Part shown: positions 36,968-48,900 of the stretch, in pieces | Layout of the letters: every line of letters begins with the position of its first letter | Numbering within the stretch: position 1 is the stretch's first letter | DNA from: Pseudevernia furfuracea | Taxonomy: Eukaryota > Ascomycota > Lecanoromycetes > Lecanorales > Parmeliaceae | Assembly (NCBI GenBank): GCA_022315425.1 | Contig: JAIUPT010000034.1 | Coordinates: 372,001 to 436,000, forward strand | DNA length: 64,000 nucleotides | Direction: 5' to 3' | Notes under the pieces: model-generated | What the model was told of the DNA's origin: nothing | The model's input: the letters and a program-made list of their open reading frames with translations, nothing else | Database searches by the model: none | Position numbers and translations under genes: made by a program

Positions 36968-38582
36968 TCACAACTCCTGCGGCTTGTCGTTACCCATCCA
37001 AGGCTCAAGCCTTTCTTTGAGCTCCTCAACAGTCATCTCCTCACCATCCCAGTGCTGCACGGCGCGATCGACAGCTTTAGGTGGGATGAGCACATTGCTC
37101 ACGACGTGGATGACGCCATCTGATGCAATCCCATCCTCGATCGTGACAGTGGAGAACGCGTTGATCTTGATGTTGATGTAACGACCATAGCGGGCGACGT
37201 CGACGCTGAGAGACTTGTCATCAAGAAGAGTCTTGAGGTCAATCTGGGCACCATATGTTAGCCGAACATTTGATATACGCGCAGTAGACACGGCTTACGT
37301 GAAAGTAACCTTTGGGGATGCCAGCCTCCGCCACGACATTATCGACGGATTCAGACTTGTAGTAAGCATCCGAGTACAGTGTCTGATTGGCGACGACGTG
37401 GTACTCCAGAAGAGCCTTTAGGTATTTCTGACCAAATTTGCTAAAGAGGAAGCCGTTGATCTTGGGACCCAGCTTCTGGAAGGCGAAGTTGGAGGGGGCG
37501 AAGATTGTTCCACCAAGATGATTCGAGGTGTCTGCGATAGCGGGCAGAAGGCCGGTCTTTGTGAGGCCAAGTTCAAGGGTGCTGAATTCGCCAGGGAGGA
37601 ATTGAATGATGCTGGCGATCTTCGGTGGGGGGATGAGCAGGCTGTCAACGCCATGGATAACACCGTTCGTTCCAAACTGGTGAGGGTCAGCATTCGTCTA
37701 TCAATAGGTGCTGGAAGACGGACGATGTCAATGGCAACGATGCGGCTATAAAAGTTAACCGTTAGGCCTTTCAAACTTATCTCCGTAGCCAAGCGCTGTG
37801 GCCCGATGCCGAGGGTCTCGACTGAGAGCAGGGTAGGAACGGTGTGCGTGACCAAGACTTTGCCTGCTGGGTAGAAATCTTCTGAGACGTGATATAGTAG
37901 GATCTTCTTGAGTTCCTCCTTCGATGGCTTGGGGGCGTGTTTAGGGATCTTTTCGAAAGCTTTGTCTGTTGGTGCAAAAACAGCTGCAGGGTGGCCGGTC
38001 AGCGTTCGTTCTCGAAGGTTGATGGACGTAGATTTGAGAAGGAGACCCACTGTAATTTGCAGCAGTGCCATTGAGCAGCTCGACGACATCTTCATATTCG
38101 TTGATCAAGGCGGCAAGCTTGGTGGTGTATTTGCTCTTAGAGATGAGCTCATAGACCGTCAGGTTCGGCTTCTTGCAATGGCCATGATGACCCTTGCGAC
38201 CCTTGCGACCTTTACCACCATGATGCTTTCCTTCATCCTCAGAGAAAGGTGCGACATCTTCTCCAAATTCCTGAACCCTGTCGGCGGCAGAGTCCAGCCA
38301 TGAGCTCACATGGTAGGCAGTTTCGTAGGCCTTGTCCGAGACCGCTTCTTGAGTGTCGGTGGCGTATTCGATTGCATCGTCTAAGGCATTCTTCGAAGTG
38401 TCGATGAGCTTGGTAAATGAGTCTTCGAACTGCTTGATCGCCTCGTCTTTGGAAGGGATCTTTTTGAGGATGGATTCCGGGGCTCGGTCAGACTCGATGG
38501 CTACCTGGCTCATGACCTGCTCGTCAGGAATGACAAAGGCAATGGAGAGTGCCGCAAGCGGCAAGATCTGGATGAGCTTCAT
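36968..38582 (-). CDS. Secreted fasciclin (FAS1) domain protein
   Basis: Four exons (38582-38051, 37983-37724, 37676-37299, 37243-36968) give 481 residues. A signal peptide (MKLIQILPLAALSIAFV) is followed by an acidic/helical region. Next comes a His/Lys/Gly-rich segment (GGKGRKGRKGHHGHCKK), then two FAS1 domains. The first has NLTVYELI and TVFAPTDKAFEKIPKH, with the H2-type block FGTNGVIHGVDSLLIPP completed across intron 2. The second has GTIFAPSNFAFQKLG and GVIHVVSNVLIPP. Fungal FAS1 proteins are cell-surface or vacuolar adhesion-type proteins. The C-terminus (KPQEL) is hydrophilic, so there is no obvious GPI signal. The gene is divergent from the thioesterase gene. Confidence 0.9.
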
Positions 38583-38893
38583 GATTGCTGTGATAGAGAA
38601 AATGACCTCGATGCAGTGATGCAGTGAAGAAGGAGAAAGAGAATACAAAAGCTGATGCCTTGGAGGTAAGCAGTAGGTACACGCGGCAATGGTAGCACGC
38701 CGCAAGGGTGACAATCGATGACGACGATCGGACGCCGGATTTGCAACTTACAGTCTTACTCGTACACTAAGGTAGATTACTAATCCCTACGCTGATCGTA
38801 GATCGCAAACCCTATGAGCCCGTGGGCACCGCAATAATAATCCCCCTTCGCTCGTTCTCATAGGTACTCGTACCTCAAAGGGCTTAATAAAAT
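38583..38893. other. Divergent promoter region, fasciclin/thioesterase
   Basis: This is a 311 bp gap between two start codons. It contains no gene and no motif I can name. Confidence 0.5.
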
Positions 38894-40028
38894 ATGGCAA
38901 CTGCGGCGCCTCTGGTAGTGCCCGCGCTGAAGAAGCATACAGCCACGGTGATATGGGCGCATGGATTGGGAGACAGGTAATTCAGATGTGTGTACACCTT
39001 CACCTACTTACGGTAGCTAACCCTTTCACAGTGGGGCAGGCTGGTACCGACAAAGTTCTTTAATGGCTACGACCCTGAACTCTAATCATCCCATAGGATG
39101 CCAATTGCTGAGAACTTCAGAAGACGAGGCAGATTCAGTGAATGTGCCTTCGTTTTCCCGAACGCTCCAAATATACCAATTACCGTGGTATGGCATTTGC
39201 TGTCTACTGCATATTGCTTGGTTAACTCGTGTCAGAACTTTGGAATGGAAATGCCCGGCTGGTATGATATTGTACGACAGCGCGTTCGTCTTCTTGTGCT
39301 GAGCGGATCAATTTTTAATCATGGCTACCGATGTCAGAAACCATGTGCTGACCGGGAAGTTCAGACATCATTTGGCGATCTTGCTCAAGCCCACGACCAG
39401 TGAGTCATCTGTTCCTAGCAATTTCTCCCTGATTCGTTCCGCATATCGAGTTGCGAGACTCTTCGCAGGAGTAGCAGACTCCTGGGATTGCTACTTCTGG
39501 GAATTGTCCCAAGAGACACTCTGACCCTGGAAATCATGTAGGCCCGGTATTCTCAAGTCCCGTGACTATTTCAATTCTCTAATCAAAGCCGAGATCGAGA
39601 AGGGCATCCCGTCGTCACGCATCGTCTTGGGTATGGCCAGTTCTGCCTCTACGGGACTAGAACCACCGCATTAACAGACTACAGGTGGGTTTTCTCAAGG
39701 AGGGGCAATCTCCCTCTTCACCGGCGTAACTTGCCCCGACAAACTCGCCGGCATCTTCGGCCTCTCAAGTTACCTTCTCTTACACAACAAGATCAAGGAT
39801 TATGTCAAATCTGAAAGCACAAACAAAGATACGCCTATCTTCATGGGCCACGGGGATGCGGACCCTATGGTGAAGCACGAGTGGGGCTTAGATACATCAA
39901 AGATACTCCGAGAAATGGGGTGGATGGTTGATTTCAGGACGTATAAAGGGCTGACGCATTCGGCGGACCCCAAAGAGATCGATGACTTGGAGAAGTATTT
40001 GGAGGAGAGGTTGCCGCCTTTAAGTTGA
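38894..40028 (+). CDS. Acyl-protein thioesterase 1
   Basis: Seven exons (38894-38976, 39032-39043, 39097-39187, 39236-39271, 39365-39399, 39542-39630, 39685-40028) give 229 residues, the normal length. Key motifs are WAHGLGD|SGAGW|M, FPNAPNIPITV|NFGMEMPGWYDI|TSFGD, IPSSRIVLG|GFSQGGAISLFTG, MGHGDADPMV and GLTHSADPKEI. The catalytic triad is Ser119, Asp173 and His207. The enzyme removes palmitate from cysteines of membrane-associated proteins and also has lysophospholipase activity (family knowledge). The second exon is a 12-base microexon, without which the oxyanion-region motif DSGAGWM cannot form. Intron 5 (142 bp) is one of the related long introns. Confidence 0.94.
39400..39541 (+). repeat. 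Introner-like intron, copy 3
   Basis: This is intron 5 of the thioesterase gene. It has the diverged core TCGAGTTGCGAGACTC, a stem made of CTCCTGGGA and TCCCAAGAG, and the tail CTGACCCTGGAAATCATGTAG. The other introns of this gene are 48-93 bp. Confidence 0.7.
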
Positions 40029-40638
40029 ATAGGTCCAACCACAATGGACGACTTGATAAAGTGTGGGCTTAGGCAATCCTCCCGTTACCCGCCTTTGCCG
40101 GAAATGTCAAGTAATAATGTCAAGTAATCATGTAGCCCCAAGGCACGCGATTGACTAGTTGATGTCCTATCATTGTTTCCAAATTCTGAAATGACAGATC
40201 TTCCAGCGGCGAAATGGGTACAGCTTTCACACACTGCACTTTGAAGGATTTGATATCCTCTATGCAAGAGACGGTAAGCTGTCAGTATTCCGAACCTTTA
40301 CTCGCCGCTCAAAAAATCCTCCGAGATGATCTTACAAGCTTTTATGCTCGGTCTCACGTAGACCATCTTTTGTGAAAGGCTAGCAAAACTTCGTTTTCCT
40401 AAAAGCGTACCGATTTAGAACTCTTTTTTAGGTCTGTTGTCGGTACATTTGCTCAGTATCAGACCGCCGACTTACAATTCAACGCATGCAGCAAGCCGAG
40501 ATACGGGCCATGCATGAGACCGAACAAAAAGACGTGTGTATCCACCTAATTTGGCTGCATGAATACGTATGTACTCCTCCATTGGGCTTTTTGCTTCACC
40601 TCAATTTCTACTTTCTGCTCTACCTTCTAAGGGGCAAC
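40029..40638. other. Intergenic, no gene seen
   Basis: This lies between the thioesterase stop and the pseudogene. A plus-strand open frame from 40486 runs into the pseudogene start but adds nothing recognisable upstream of the ATG at 40639. Confidence 0.55.
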
Positions 40639-41938
40639 ATGGCAGATAATAAAGAGCATGTTGCCAGTCTTGGCGACTCAATAGCCAGACCTACATCTGC
40701 GGTGGGAAATGGTGAGCTGAACAGGATCTCAGATTTCGAGGTGGCTTTATCATACAATTGGCTTGAGGGGAAGAATCCCACGATCCTGGTGCCAGGTAGA
40801 CATTCATACTGTTCTTTGTCATGCCTTGGTCCAAGAGGCTTCACTAAATCTCTACTGCTTCAGGCGTACCCCATTGTGGAGTCCACCAGCCACTGCTCCT
40901 GCTCTGAAACCTGACTCTGGTCCTCACAGTACGTCGACCAGAATACCGACCGGAACCCGGGCTCGCCTTTGGATTCTTTGTTTCTGGCTGTTCAGACCGA
41001 TAAGCCAGACTTCGACTTTGCAGCCGTCGACGTGATCAGTGATCGTAGGCCACTCCGCAAACTAGATGGCTTCGTGACTGGCGAACCAGAGGCGTTTGGG
41101 TTCGGCGCGGAAATCGTCGGCAAGACCGCTCTCTTCATTGCGATCGAGAGACAGACTCGCCAAAAGCTGCCGAGCACAATCGTCCGTGGCTACCGTCAAG
41201 CGTTCGAAGAGCAGTACACTAAGCTTTCAGCGTCTGCTAAGGGTAGCACTTCCCATCATCGTATTGTGCGATAAAGTTCGGGGGATTTGATTTACTCGTC
41301 CGCTCAGGAGTTGACGCCTACCTGCAGGAACTTGTGACGGGGCCAGACTCTCCGGGAGAGACGGGCGCAGGGGACCTTCTCAACCATGCCAACCGTGTGC
41401 AGACCTTGTCGCTTGGCAGCCGGGTCGCATTTCCCATACAGACAAACGAGAAACTCAACGGCCCAGTGACCGTTGTTCAAGGCGGACAGAAGGTACCCCA
41501 TGCGGTAGTGTTGGAGTTGAAAACGCGCTCTAAATTCGTCAAACGTCTTTTTGACATCGAGCAGAAGTTGGTCGATCTCTGGATTTCCCAGACTCCCAAC
41601 TTCGTTGAAGCATATCAGAGTGTCGGATATAGAACACACAACCAGCTGAGTCTTCAGCAGGGAAAGTTCGAAGATATCAAGGTGAATTCGATTGGTGACC
41701 AGCTGGCCAAATGGGAGACGGCCAATGCGATTGCGTTGGAAAGCTTGCGAAGGTATTGGGGCAGGTTGTTCAGGAGGTCCAGAAGGCACAGAGTCCTTGC
41801 ATGGTGAGATATACGGGGCAAGGAGCCAGTCTGGGGCTCTCAACCATCGAAGCCTTACCAAGCTTGTCCGAGGATCTGAAGTCGATATTCCATAGCAAAG
41901 AGCAAAGTTCGCAGGGAGAGGCGTTCGAAATTGAGTAG
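40639..41938 (+). pseudogene. Frameshifted copy of a fungal family often labelled 'geranylgeranyl pyrophosphate synthetase'
   Basis: Coding similarity persists for ~1.3 kb but switches frame at least four times. The order is MADNKEHVASLGDS and NPTILVPG, then an intron at 40796-40863. After a shift near 40870 comes PLWSPPATAPALKPDSG; after another near 40930, DQNTDRNPGSPL then SLFLAVQTDKPDFDFAAVDV. After a third near 41272 comes KFGGFDLLVRSGVDAYLQEL, then TVVQGGQKVPHAVVLELKTR. After a fourth near 41745 comes LAKVLGQVVQEVQ, ending GLSTIEALPSLSEDLK. The pieces match, from memory, a multicopy fungal protein family whose common database label is misleading, since no prenyltransferase DDxxD motif is visible. 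Single-base indels make it non-functional as read. Sequencing error is unlikely to explain four shifts. Confidence 0.7.
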
Positions 41939-44507
41939 CGGAACACGAGGCTCCTAAGAGTTCTCTTTTCGAGCGATTTGTAAACTTGCCCCTCCCTGCA
42001 ACCCTCAATGGCCGTCGGACTCTAGTAGTACATAGTGATAGACGGGACCTGGTTAAAGATATCCAGACATTTACCCAAAAATCGACCCGCTGCTTGGTCA
42101 TATTGGTCTCTCAATTGAGAAGCCAGAGATGACCGCCCTCAAAGGTCATGACCGCACAAAAGCTGACATTGACAAGGTGTCTGGCGCTGAGGCCGTACTT
42201 TCAATGCTCTGAGGCGGAAAAAAGTGGAGGCTCTTAAGGTTGCTTTGATCGCAGGAGGATCGCAGACCTAGGATTGGGCCACTCGATGAATTAGCAAAAG
42301 CTCCAACCATTTTTCAGGAGTGAGTTTTTGCGCAGTGAAAAATGTCAGGAGATCACTAGCTTTCTAGCCGCCGAGGACGTACCACAGCTATCCTGTACGC
42401 ATAGCACACCCTGAGGTAACGGAAACCCAACCGAGCTGGACTACGTACATCTCACTAGGTGCATCTATGTCTGGTCTGTTTCTAATAACACGGAGTTTGG
42501 CAACAAGACGAATTCCGTGGGCACATACTGCACCAAGCGATGAAGAGGGTTCTGCCTCTTACCGATTCATAGTCAATAAGACAGTCTGCTGCCACACCCG
42601 GACGCCTGAAGCGAAAAATGAGAGTGCAGAAAAGCGTCGGAATTTAGACTCGGATGCTCAGACGTCGTCGGAAATGGTGATACTTCCGGAGAGCAATCCC
42701 GCGACATTCTAACAATTGTGACAATGTCATTTTCTCAACCATCGCGAGAAGAGGTGAAACCATCTAGCCCTGACAACGGATTTGGTGGTCCTGCCGCTAT
42801 TAAATCAGAAGCGAGCAAAGTCTCTACTCGGGCCTCGTCCTGAGCTACCGCTTGGAACAAGCCTAGCGTGGAGCGATAGATATTCTGACTTGTTCTTCTA
42901 AAAAAAAACAGCCTACGACTTTGACATATCTATGGTACCTCAAGGTTGAAAGCCCGTAGTCACTTACGTTACTCTATCAGCCTCAGTCAATCAGTTGCTC
43001 AGTGATCATCTCGAGCTTCATTCTTTGGGGAATCCTGATTACCTAGCCTCCTACCTCTCAAGATCTGCCTTAATTCCCAATAGGTCAGTCTCGTCCTTTC
43101 ATTCATTGACGGATCTTTATCCTTGCGCAGGAGAAATGTTTCATATGTCAAGTACCGGCGGATTATGGATATGCTCGTGTGTCTGCCGTCCAATGTGTAA
43201 ATGGCTTTCGTAGGTTGGTAGAGTCGCTTGATTTAAGGCTCCAGGTCACGCAAACCTATTCGTCATGTCGATTGATATACCACTTAAAGACCTTTCGCCC
43301 TCAGCGCTGTAACTGCCGGCAAATAAGGCGCCTCCAGGCGTACAGGATAGTCGGAAGTCTATCCGGGCCAGACAATGCCATTTGGGCTAGATAGCCTCGC
43401 GAGCGATGGCCGACCCCCAATCATCGCAAGCGTAGGTACTCCAACATCTCCTGGGGACAAACGCAACTGATATCAGCAGGGCCCAACAGAAGATTCGGCT
43501 CGGCCTTGGAACGCGACAGGTTCAGCCGATATCTCCACCGCAGAGGACGAGGCCTTGACCTCATCGATGGTCGGACTATTCGGCCTCTCGAAGCTGCGAG
43601 ACCTTCTAAGCTTACCCGGGCGGCTCTCCGAGGAATGGTCACCCTCGTTGTGCGACCAGAGCAGAAATGTGACTACATCAACATCAGCGAGGGCACCTCG
43701 CTTGACACTTCCGGGAGGATATGACGGCTGACTTCATGGGGGCTATCGGGATGACAGGCAAGAATCTACATAATTTGGCCTATTTCTGTTGCAAGGGCGG
43801 GCCTACTTTCGCCCAAAGAGCGGCGGGGGAGGAGCGGTCGTTCCCGATGGAAGGATCTGGTCCGAGAATCTATCCATGGGAATCTTGATGCTGAAATTTG
43901 GAAGAACAAACGCCCGTATTTTTATTAAGACTCTTCGGCTGGCAAGCTGATCATTCAAAGAGTGGGTAGTAGTAGGCAGGGACGCTGAGAAGATGTGTCG
44001 GCGTCCGTTAAGCCTCTGAGGGTCAGAGTTTGCACCTGATTCTTTGTCCTTTCCTAACATATCTCCACGTACAAACATGCGTTTGGTCCCTTCCAGAAAG
44101 ATGGTATTTGATCAATGGTTTAATATCGAAAGTGCAGGCGATCAACTTGCTCCAATCTAGAAAGGTAGAGCCACCAGAGCTAGTATCGGCTTCGTTTTTT
44201 TAGTATCGTGGAAGGGCATCAATCCGAAATGATTTTACCATTTGAATTGTCACTTCTTTTTGTTACTATGCCTGGCGGAAATGTTGAAATCTGGACATCA
44301 AGAAATCAAGCGAATAGTATGTGAAGTACATAGGTCTTGATAATCGATGCATTCCGCATTTCCGTACTCTTAGCGCCGCCAAGGTTGTCTTGGCAGTCCT
44401 TTGCTCGTAGCGGAGCTCCATCCTCTCCCCCTCTTCCAAGTTCTACCTCCCTCCTCTGAGTAGATTCGATGAGCCTGTGATACGAATCCTTACGGATTAC
44501 AATCGCA
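41939..44507. other. Decayed stretch, possible further gene remnants
   Basis: Several short protein-like frames occur with stops and frame changes, for example around 42128-42210, 42467-42712 and 43506-43724. I recognise none of them. The stretch directly continues the pseudogene and looks like a graveyard of old coding sequence. The last few hundred bases should include the promoter of the Fmp46-like gene. Confidence 0.45.
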
Positions 44508-45153
44508 ATGTTCCGCTTTCACAAGTCTCTCGATGTAATAAGTAAGTGCTTCCGACGCCTCTCTATTCAGGTTCGATCTCCAAATCATCGAACAGCTTCG
44601 AATCTAGCCACATAGCAGGACACTAACCCGAAACCCTCCCAGCACTCTTCCACAAGCCTTCAGTACCCGCCTCCCTCCGAGTCCTCACCCTTCTTAAACA
44701 GGTTTCCGCCCATGCCTCGGAGACGGCAACTGAAGACCAAGCTACAGATCACACGCATCAGAACAAGCTTCAGCGCACCGAATTTGAATTGAATATCACA
44801 GAGGACCCACCAACGGGCGATCAGATGAGGACGATCCTAGAGTACATGGGAGCTATGCATGCAGGTCGGCTGGTTGAGGGAGCAAAGGATTCGGGAGACG
44901 CCATCAAAAGGTTGGGAGAGAACCCTAAGACATTCATGTCGCCAGTGGTATGTGCGCCGTTGCCTAGGAACATTTTGACAGAATACTGAATTGACCGGTA
45001 GACTGTGGACTGGAACAACGGTAGAGCTGGTGGGTCGAGGTAATTTAATTGACATGGATCCATATACTGACCGTCTTATCAGTCGCTGGAGATAATGAGT
45101 CTGAGATCATGAAAATGATTGCCCAATTACCGCAAGAGACTGGTTCTGTGTAG
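44508..45153 (+). CDS. Fmp46/DUF1687 thioredoxin-fold protein, putative mitochondrial redox protein
   Basis: Four exons (44508-44541, 44643-44947, 45002-45029, 45083-45153) give 145 residues. Family motifs are MFRFHKSLDVI|TLFHKPSVPASLRVLTLLK, ATEDQATDHTHQNKLQR, FELNITEDPPTGDQMRTILEY and TVDWNNGRA|VAGDNESEIMKM. Yeast Fmp46 is a mitochondrial protein with a thioredoxin-like fold, and fungal homologues keep the DWNNG block. No CxxC pair is present, so classical dithiol chemistry is unlikely. The 28-base third exon carries most of the DWNNG motif. The basic, hydrophobic N-terminus could act in targeting, but this is not certain. Confidence 0.88.
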
Positions 45154-45965
45154 GATGGGGGATTCGCTGGATGGAATGTTGTACATGGGAATACTGACTG
45201 CTTTACTGACCTGCGAAAGCCTCAATGCGTTATAATGCATGCCCCCATCGGCGAACGAAGAGCCCGCCCTGCTGAATCGCTTGAGCATCCCTATGAACTC
45301 GCTGGATCTGTAAAATACTGAGGGTGTTAATATCAGGAGCTGCTTGCTCTTCCTGGCAAGACATCATAATTTGAGTATTGACTGATGTTCCTCCTGAGCC
45401 TTTTGTGAATTGAACATATGACAGCCATCTTTTCATGACAACAAAGCTGGCCGTTAGTACTTATGTGCATTGAATGAGTGAAGCTATGGTATGAAGCCGC
45501 TAGTCGATTGAAGTGAAGCAACCATTATCGAAAGGAGCTGATTCTATGCTTGCTCACTTACATCTGAACACACCCGCTGACCCCGACCACAATCTTAAGG
45601 CGTAAATAGGGGAGCAGTGACGGATACACCAGTTGAATCTTCCTACTTCCGCCACTTTCCAATTTCTCCAGTCCGTTCACATCAGAGTTAGGTGACCAGC
45701 AAGCAGTGAGCTAGCGGACTTCTTTTCATCCAGTCCTCCAAAAAGGGCAACTACGTACGCCACAACCCTTCATCACCACTCAAACGGTTGCTACTTCCCC
45801 CAGTACCGCTGTCATAACACACTGAAGACCTTCCACTAGCCTTGGATATCAGGCCCGCACCATGATTTTGTGCTTTGATGCTCTCAACACTTAGGTCCCC
45901 AGGATAATCAACACGACCTCTTGAGTTTAGAATTCTTGCATCTGCTTTCTCACATCTTCATCACC
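45154..45965. other. Intergenic, no gene seen
   Basis: This is the 3' UTR of the Fmp46-like gene and the promoter and leader of the large RRM gene. Minus-strand frames around 45230-45521 are short and featureless. Confidence 0.6.
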
Positions 45966-48900
45966 ATGGCTTACCATTTCGATGGGAAGGCCATCTTTTC
46001 AACTCGCAATGGCGAATATGCTCGACGCGAAAAGATCCCCAGCATGCGAACCATCCTCAGATCTAATCCTATCGAAGACCAACAGGCTATGGTAGCAAAG
46101 CTTCTGAGAGACTTTCCTGAAGTATGCAAAGCAATCACTACGCCAATTACGGACGCGGACGTTTACGAATACTATGACTATTGCGACGCTGCGGTGCAGG
46201 GGTTTGAGTTCCTTCGCGCAGTCCTGGAGTACATTGCTAGGCTCAATGCAAGCGCCAATGCCAAAAAGGCAACAAAGGTCCAAGAGTATGTGGGCCGTTG
46301 GAAATACGCCAACGGTGAAGCCTTCACATACGTAAGACCTCACCATACCGTCACGGACCTCTTCACTGAGCCAGACATCGAAGAGTATGGGGTCGAATTC
46401 CTCGCAGATGCGATGATGCAGATTAAATCTCTGAAAATGCAAGAGGACGGCGATGGTATGATGAAATTCTTTGCAAACGAGGCACATACACTGATGATCG
46501 CTTTGCAGAAGCTCGTCAAAACGAACTTCGTCTCCAGATGCAACATGCGCATATGATGCACAGCCAACGCAGTTTCACACAATCACAAGCGCCAGCGCGG
46601 CCCCCGTTCCCAATAAATGTTTCGGCTGCGCAAGGCATGAGAGCGAGTTCCAATCCAGAGCATGGTCAGCCTCAACCGCAAGGAGGTCTACTTCGCCATC
46701 TGCCTGGGCCTCCAGGCCAATTCCCGGCTCCGCAAGTTCGTTTTCCTCTCCAACGACATACACCGTCAACAGAGGTCTTAGAGCATATACATCCCGGAAG
46801 CACAAGCCGTGGCGACTTTCATAGTGATCCCACAGCTCACAACGCCATGGACACGTACAATTCTGGGCCTCCTAATAATTATGTCGCCACTCCCTCTCGA
46901 GGTCTGCCTGGTCCTTTCAGTTACCGACCATTGCCCTCTCCGACCCAACCTGTCCCGCTCACGAACCGTGTAGGAACTTTTGATGGCAAGCTTCCCAAGG
47001 GAAAGAGGAATCCTAAAAAGAAGTCTTCAGACGATGCCCGAATGGTGTCCAACACGGGAGATGGCCCGCGTCAGGCATCCAAGGGTGCAGACCCTAAGCA
47101 ACTATTTGCTCCACAGAATACACAAATGCCATTCCATCCTCGATCGTCTGATGCCATGCCGCAGGTCCAAGAACTACATCCTTCTTCAGGAGCCGTCCCA
47201 TACGCTGGCAATTATCATCAACCCAATTTGCCTCCAGGTCGCCAATTGGGCAATGGGCCGGAGCCATTTAACTATCCATCTCATCATAGACAGGCACCAA
47301 GGCAGCCAGCCATGGAAGGTCGTTCGCGTGTAGTATCGAACCCTTACTCGCCACCTGCCCATGAATTCCAGGGATCGCCCCAAGATCCGCGTTCCACAGT
47401 ACCAACATTTCCCACACCAATCAACACGCAGCATCCGGGGGCCACAGCGAAGGGTCAATTGTACGAAGGGAACGCCGCCTTTACTCCCACACAAGTGCGA
47501 CCACACATCTCCCAGCCGCTAGACCCACACGCCTTTGGACACCAACTTCCAGATCATCCAATGGACAGCCGAGACCGACAAGACCATGTTCCAGAATTTC
47601 AAAGAGCAGCGCTCGCGCCCATGTCAAATGCTGGCCAACCACATTTCCCTGGAAAACCAGGACTTTTCAGAGTGAATGAAGTTCCTAGCCATCCAGTGCA
47701 GGAGGGTTGCACGATCTGGATCGGTGGATTACCAAACGAATTCGACAAAGCTGCTGTGATGGCTCTACTTAGACCGTGCCGAGGGATCGTTGACGTTAGT
47801 GAGCCAAGGCAATCGTCGCCATCCAGATATCGCATCAATCGTTCGTATGCATTTGCCGAGTACGTATTACCCAACAGCAACATCGCTCGCACTACTAACA
47901 CCAGAAACTACAGCTTCTTGAACCCTGTTGATGCCGCCGAAGCACTAGAACGTCTACCCCAAACGCGATTCTCAAACTTGCCAGAAGGAACATTCCTCAC
48001 TACGAACTATCCAAGACCCAGGCTGTACCCGCCTCCGGGCCACTACCAGCATGGAAGCGATAGAGATACGAAGCAGCCAGCATCCAACGTCTCGCCGTCC
48101 AAGTCACGCAAGGGCGAAGACTCCGATCGTGCAGGGAAACCAAAAACTGAACATGTTCGCAAACCATCGAAAGGCTCGGCTCGAGGGAAGAAACATTCAC
48201 CCAGCAGTTCAGAAGGAAAGACGGGAAAACCCTCTGAGCGTGTCAGTGCAGTGGATGCGGGCCAGAAGGAGTCGGACCTACAGCCTGAAGAGGCAACTGT
48301 AATTCCAAATCCTTATGGCAAAGTAGGATCAATGACCCAAGTGAGTCAGTCTAGTAAAGAGGGTCAAGACTCGAAGCCAGTGAGCCAGCATCCCAGTGTC
48401 ATTCAGCCAGACGTCAGCGTAGAAACGCATGCCAATCAGGTTTCGAGGATTTCCGGTGATGGGGCTCAGGATACCTCATCAGGCCCCAGTGCCAAACCTC
48501 AAGTTCAGGAGAGCCATCACCCCACGAGCTCGAGGCCCACCGAAGGTCGTAAGAAAGCCTCCAAGAAGTCCAAGGGTTCCAACAAGCTGCCAGTGGCCGA
48601 GAATAAGGGATCAGAGCCTCCCACGGTGCTAACTACCTCCGGGAATGCCAACCCAAACGCTAGGGCAAAGCCTTCTGCCAATGACGCAGGCAAGTTTCTG
48701 GGGGACTCTTGCCACTCGGAAGAAAAGGGAAAGCAAGCTGGGTTCGAGATTGAAGCCAGCACAACGACAGCCCCTATAGTCTCTTTGAATCCCACTTCCG
48801 CCTTACCGAATGACCCAGCAACCGTGGATCAGTCTTTTTTAGGCCGCAATCCAACGGAGGATGGTGGCGAACCGCCAAAAGCTTCCGTTGCTAATGTCAC

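Noticed and set aside
40639..41938. A functional prenyl diphosphate synthase
   Set aside because: No DDxxD motif is visible and the frame is broken four times. The common family label is not supported by the sequence.
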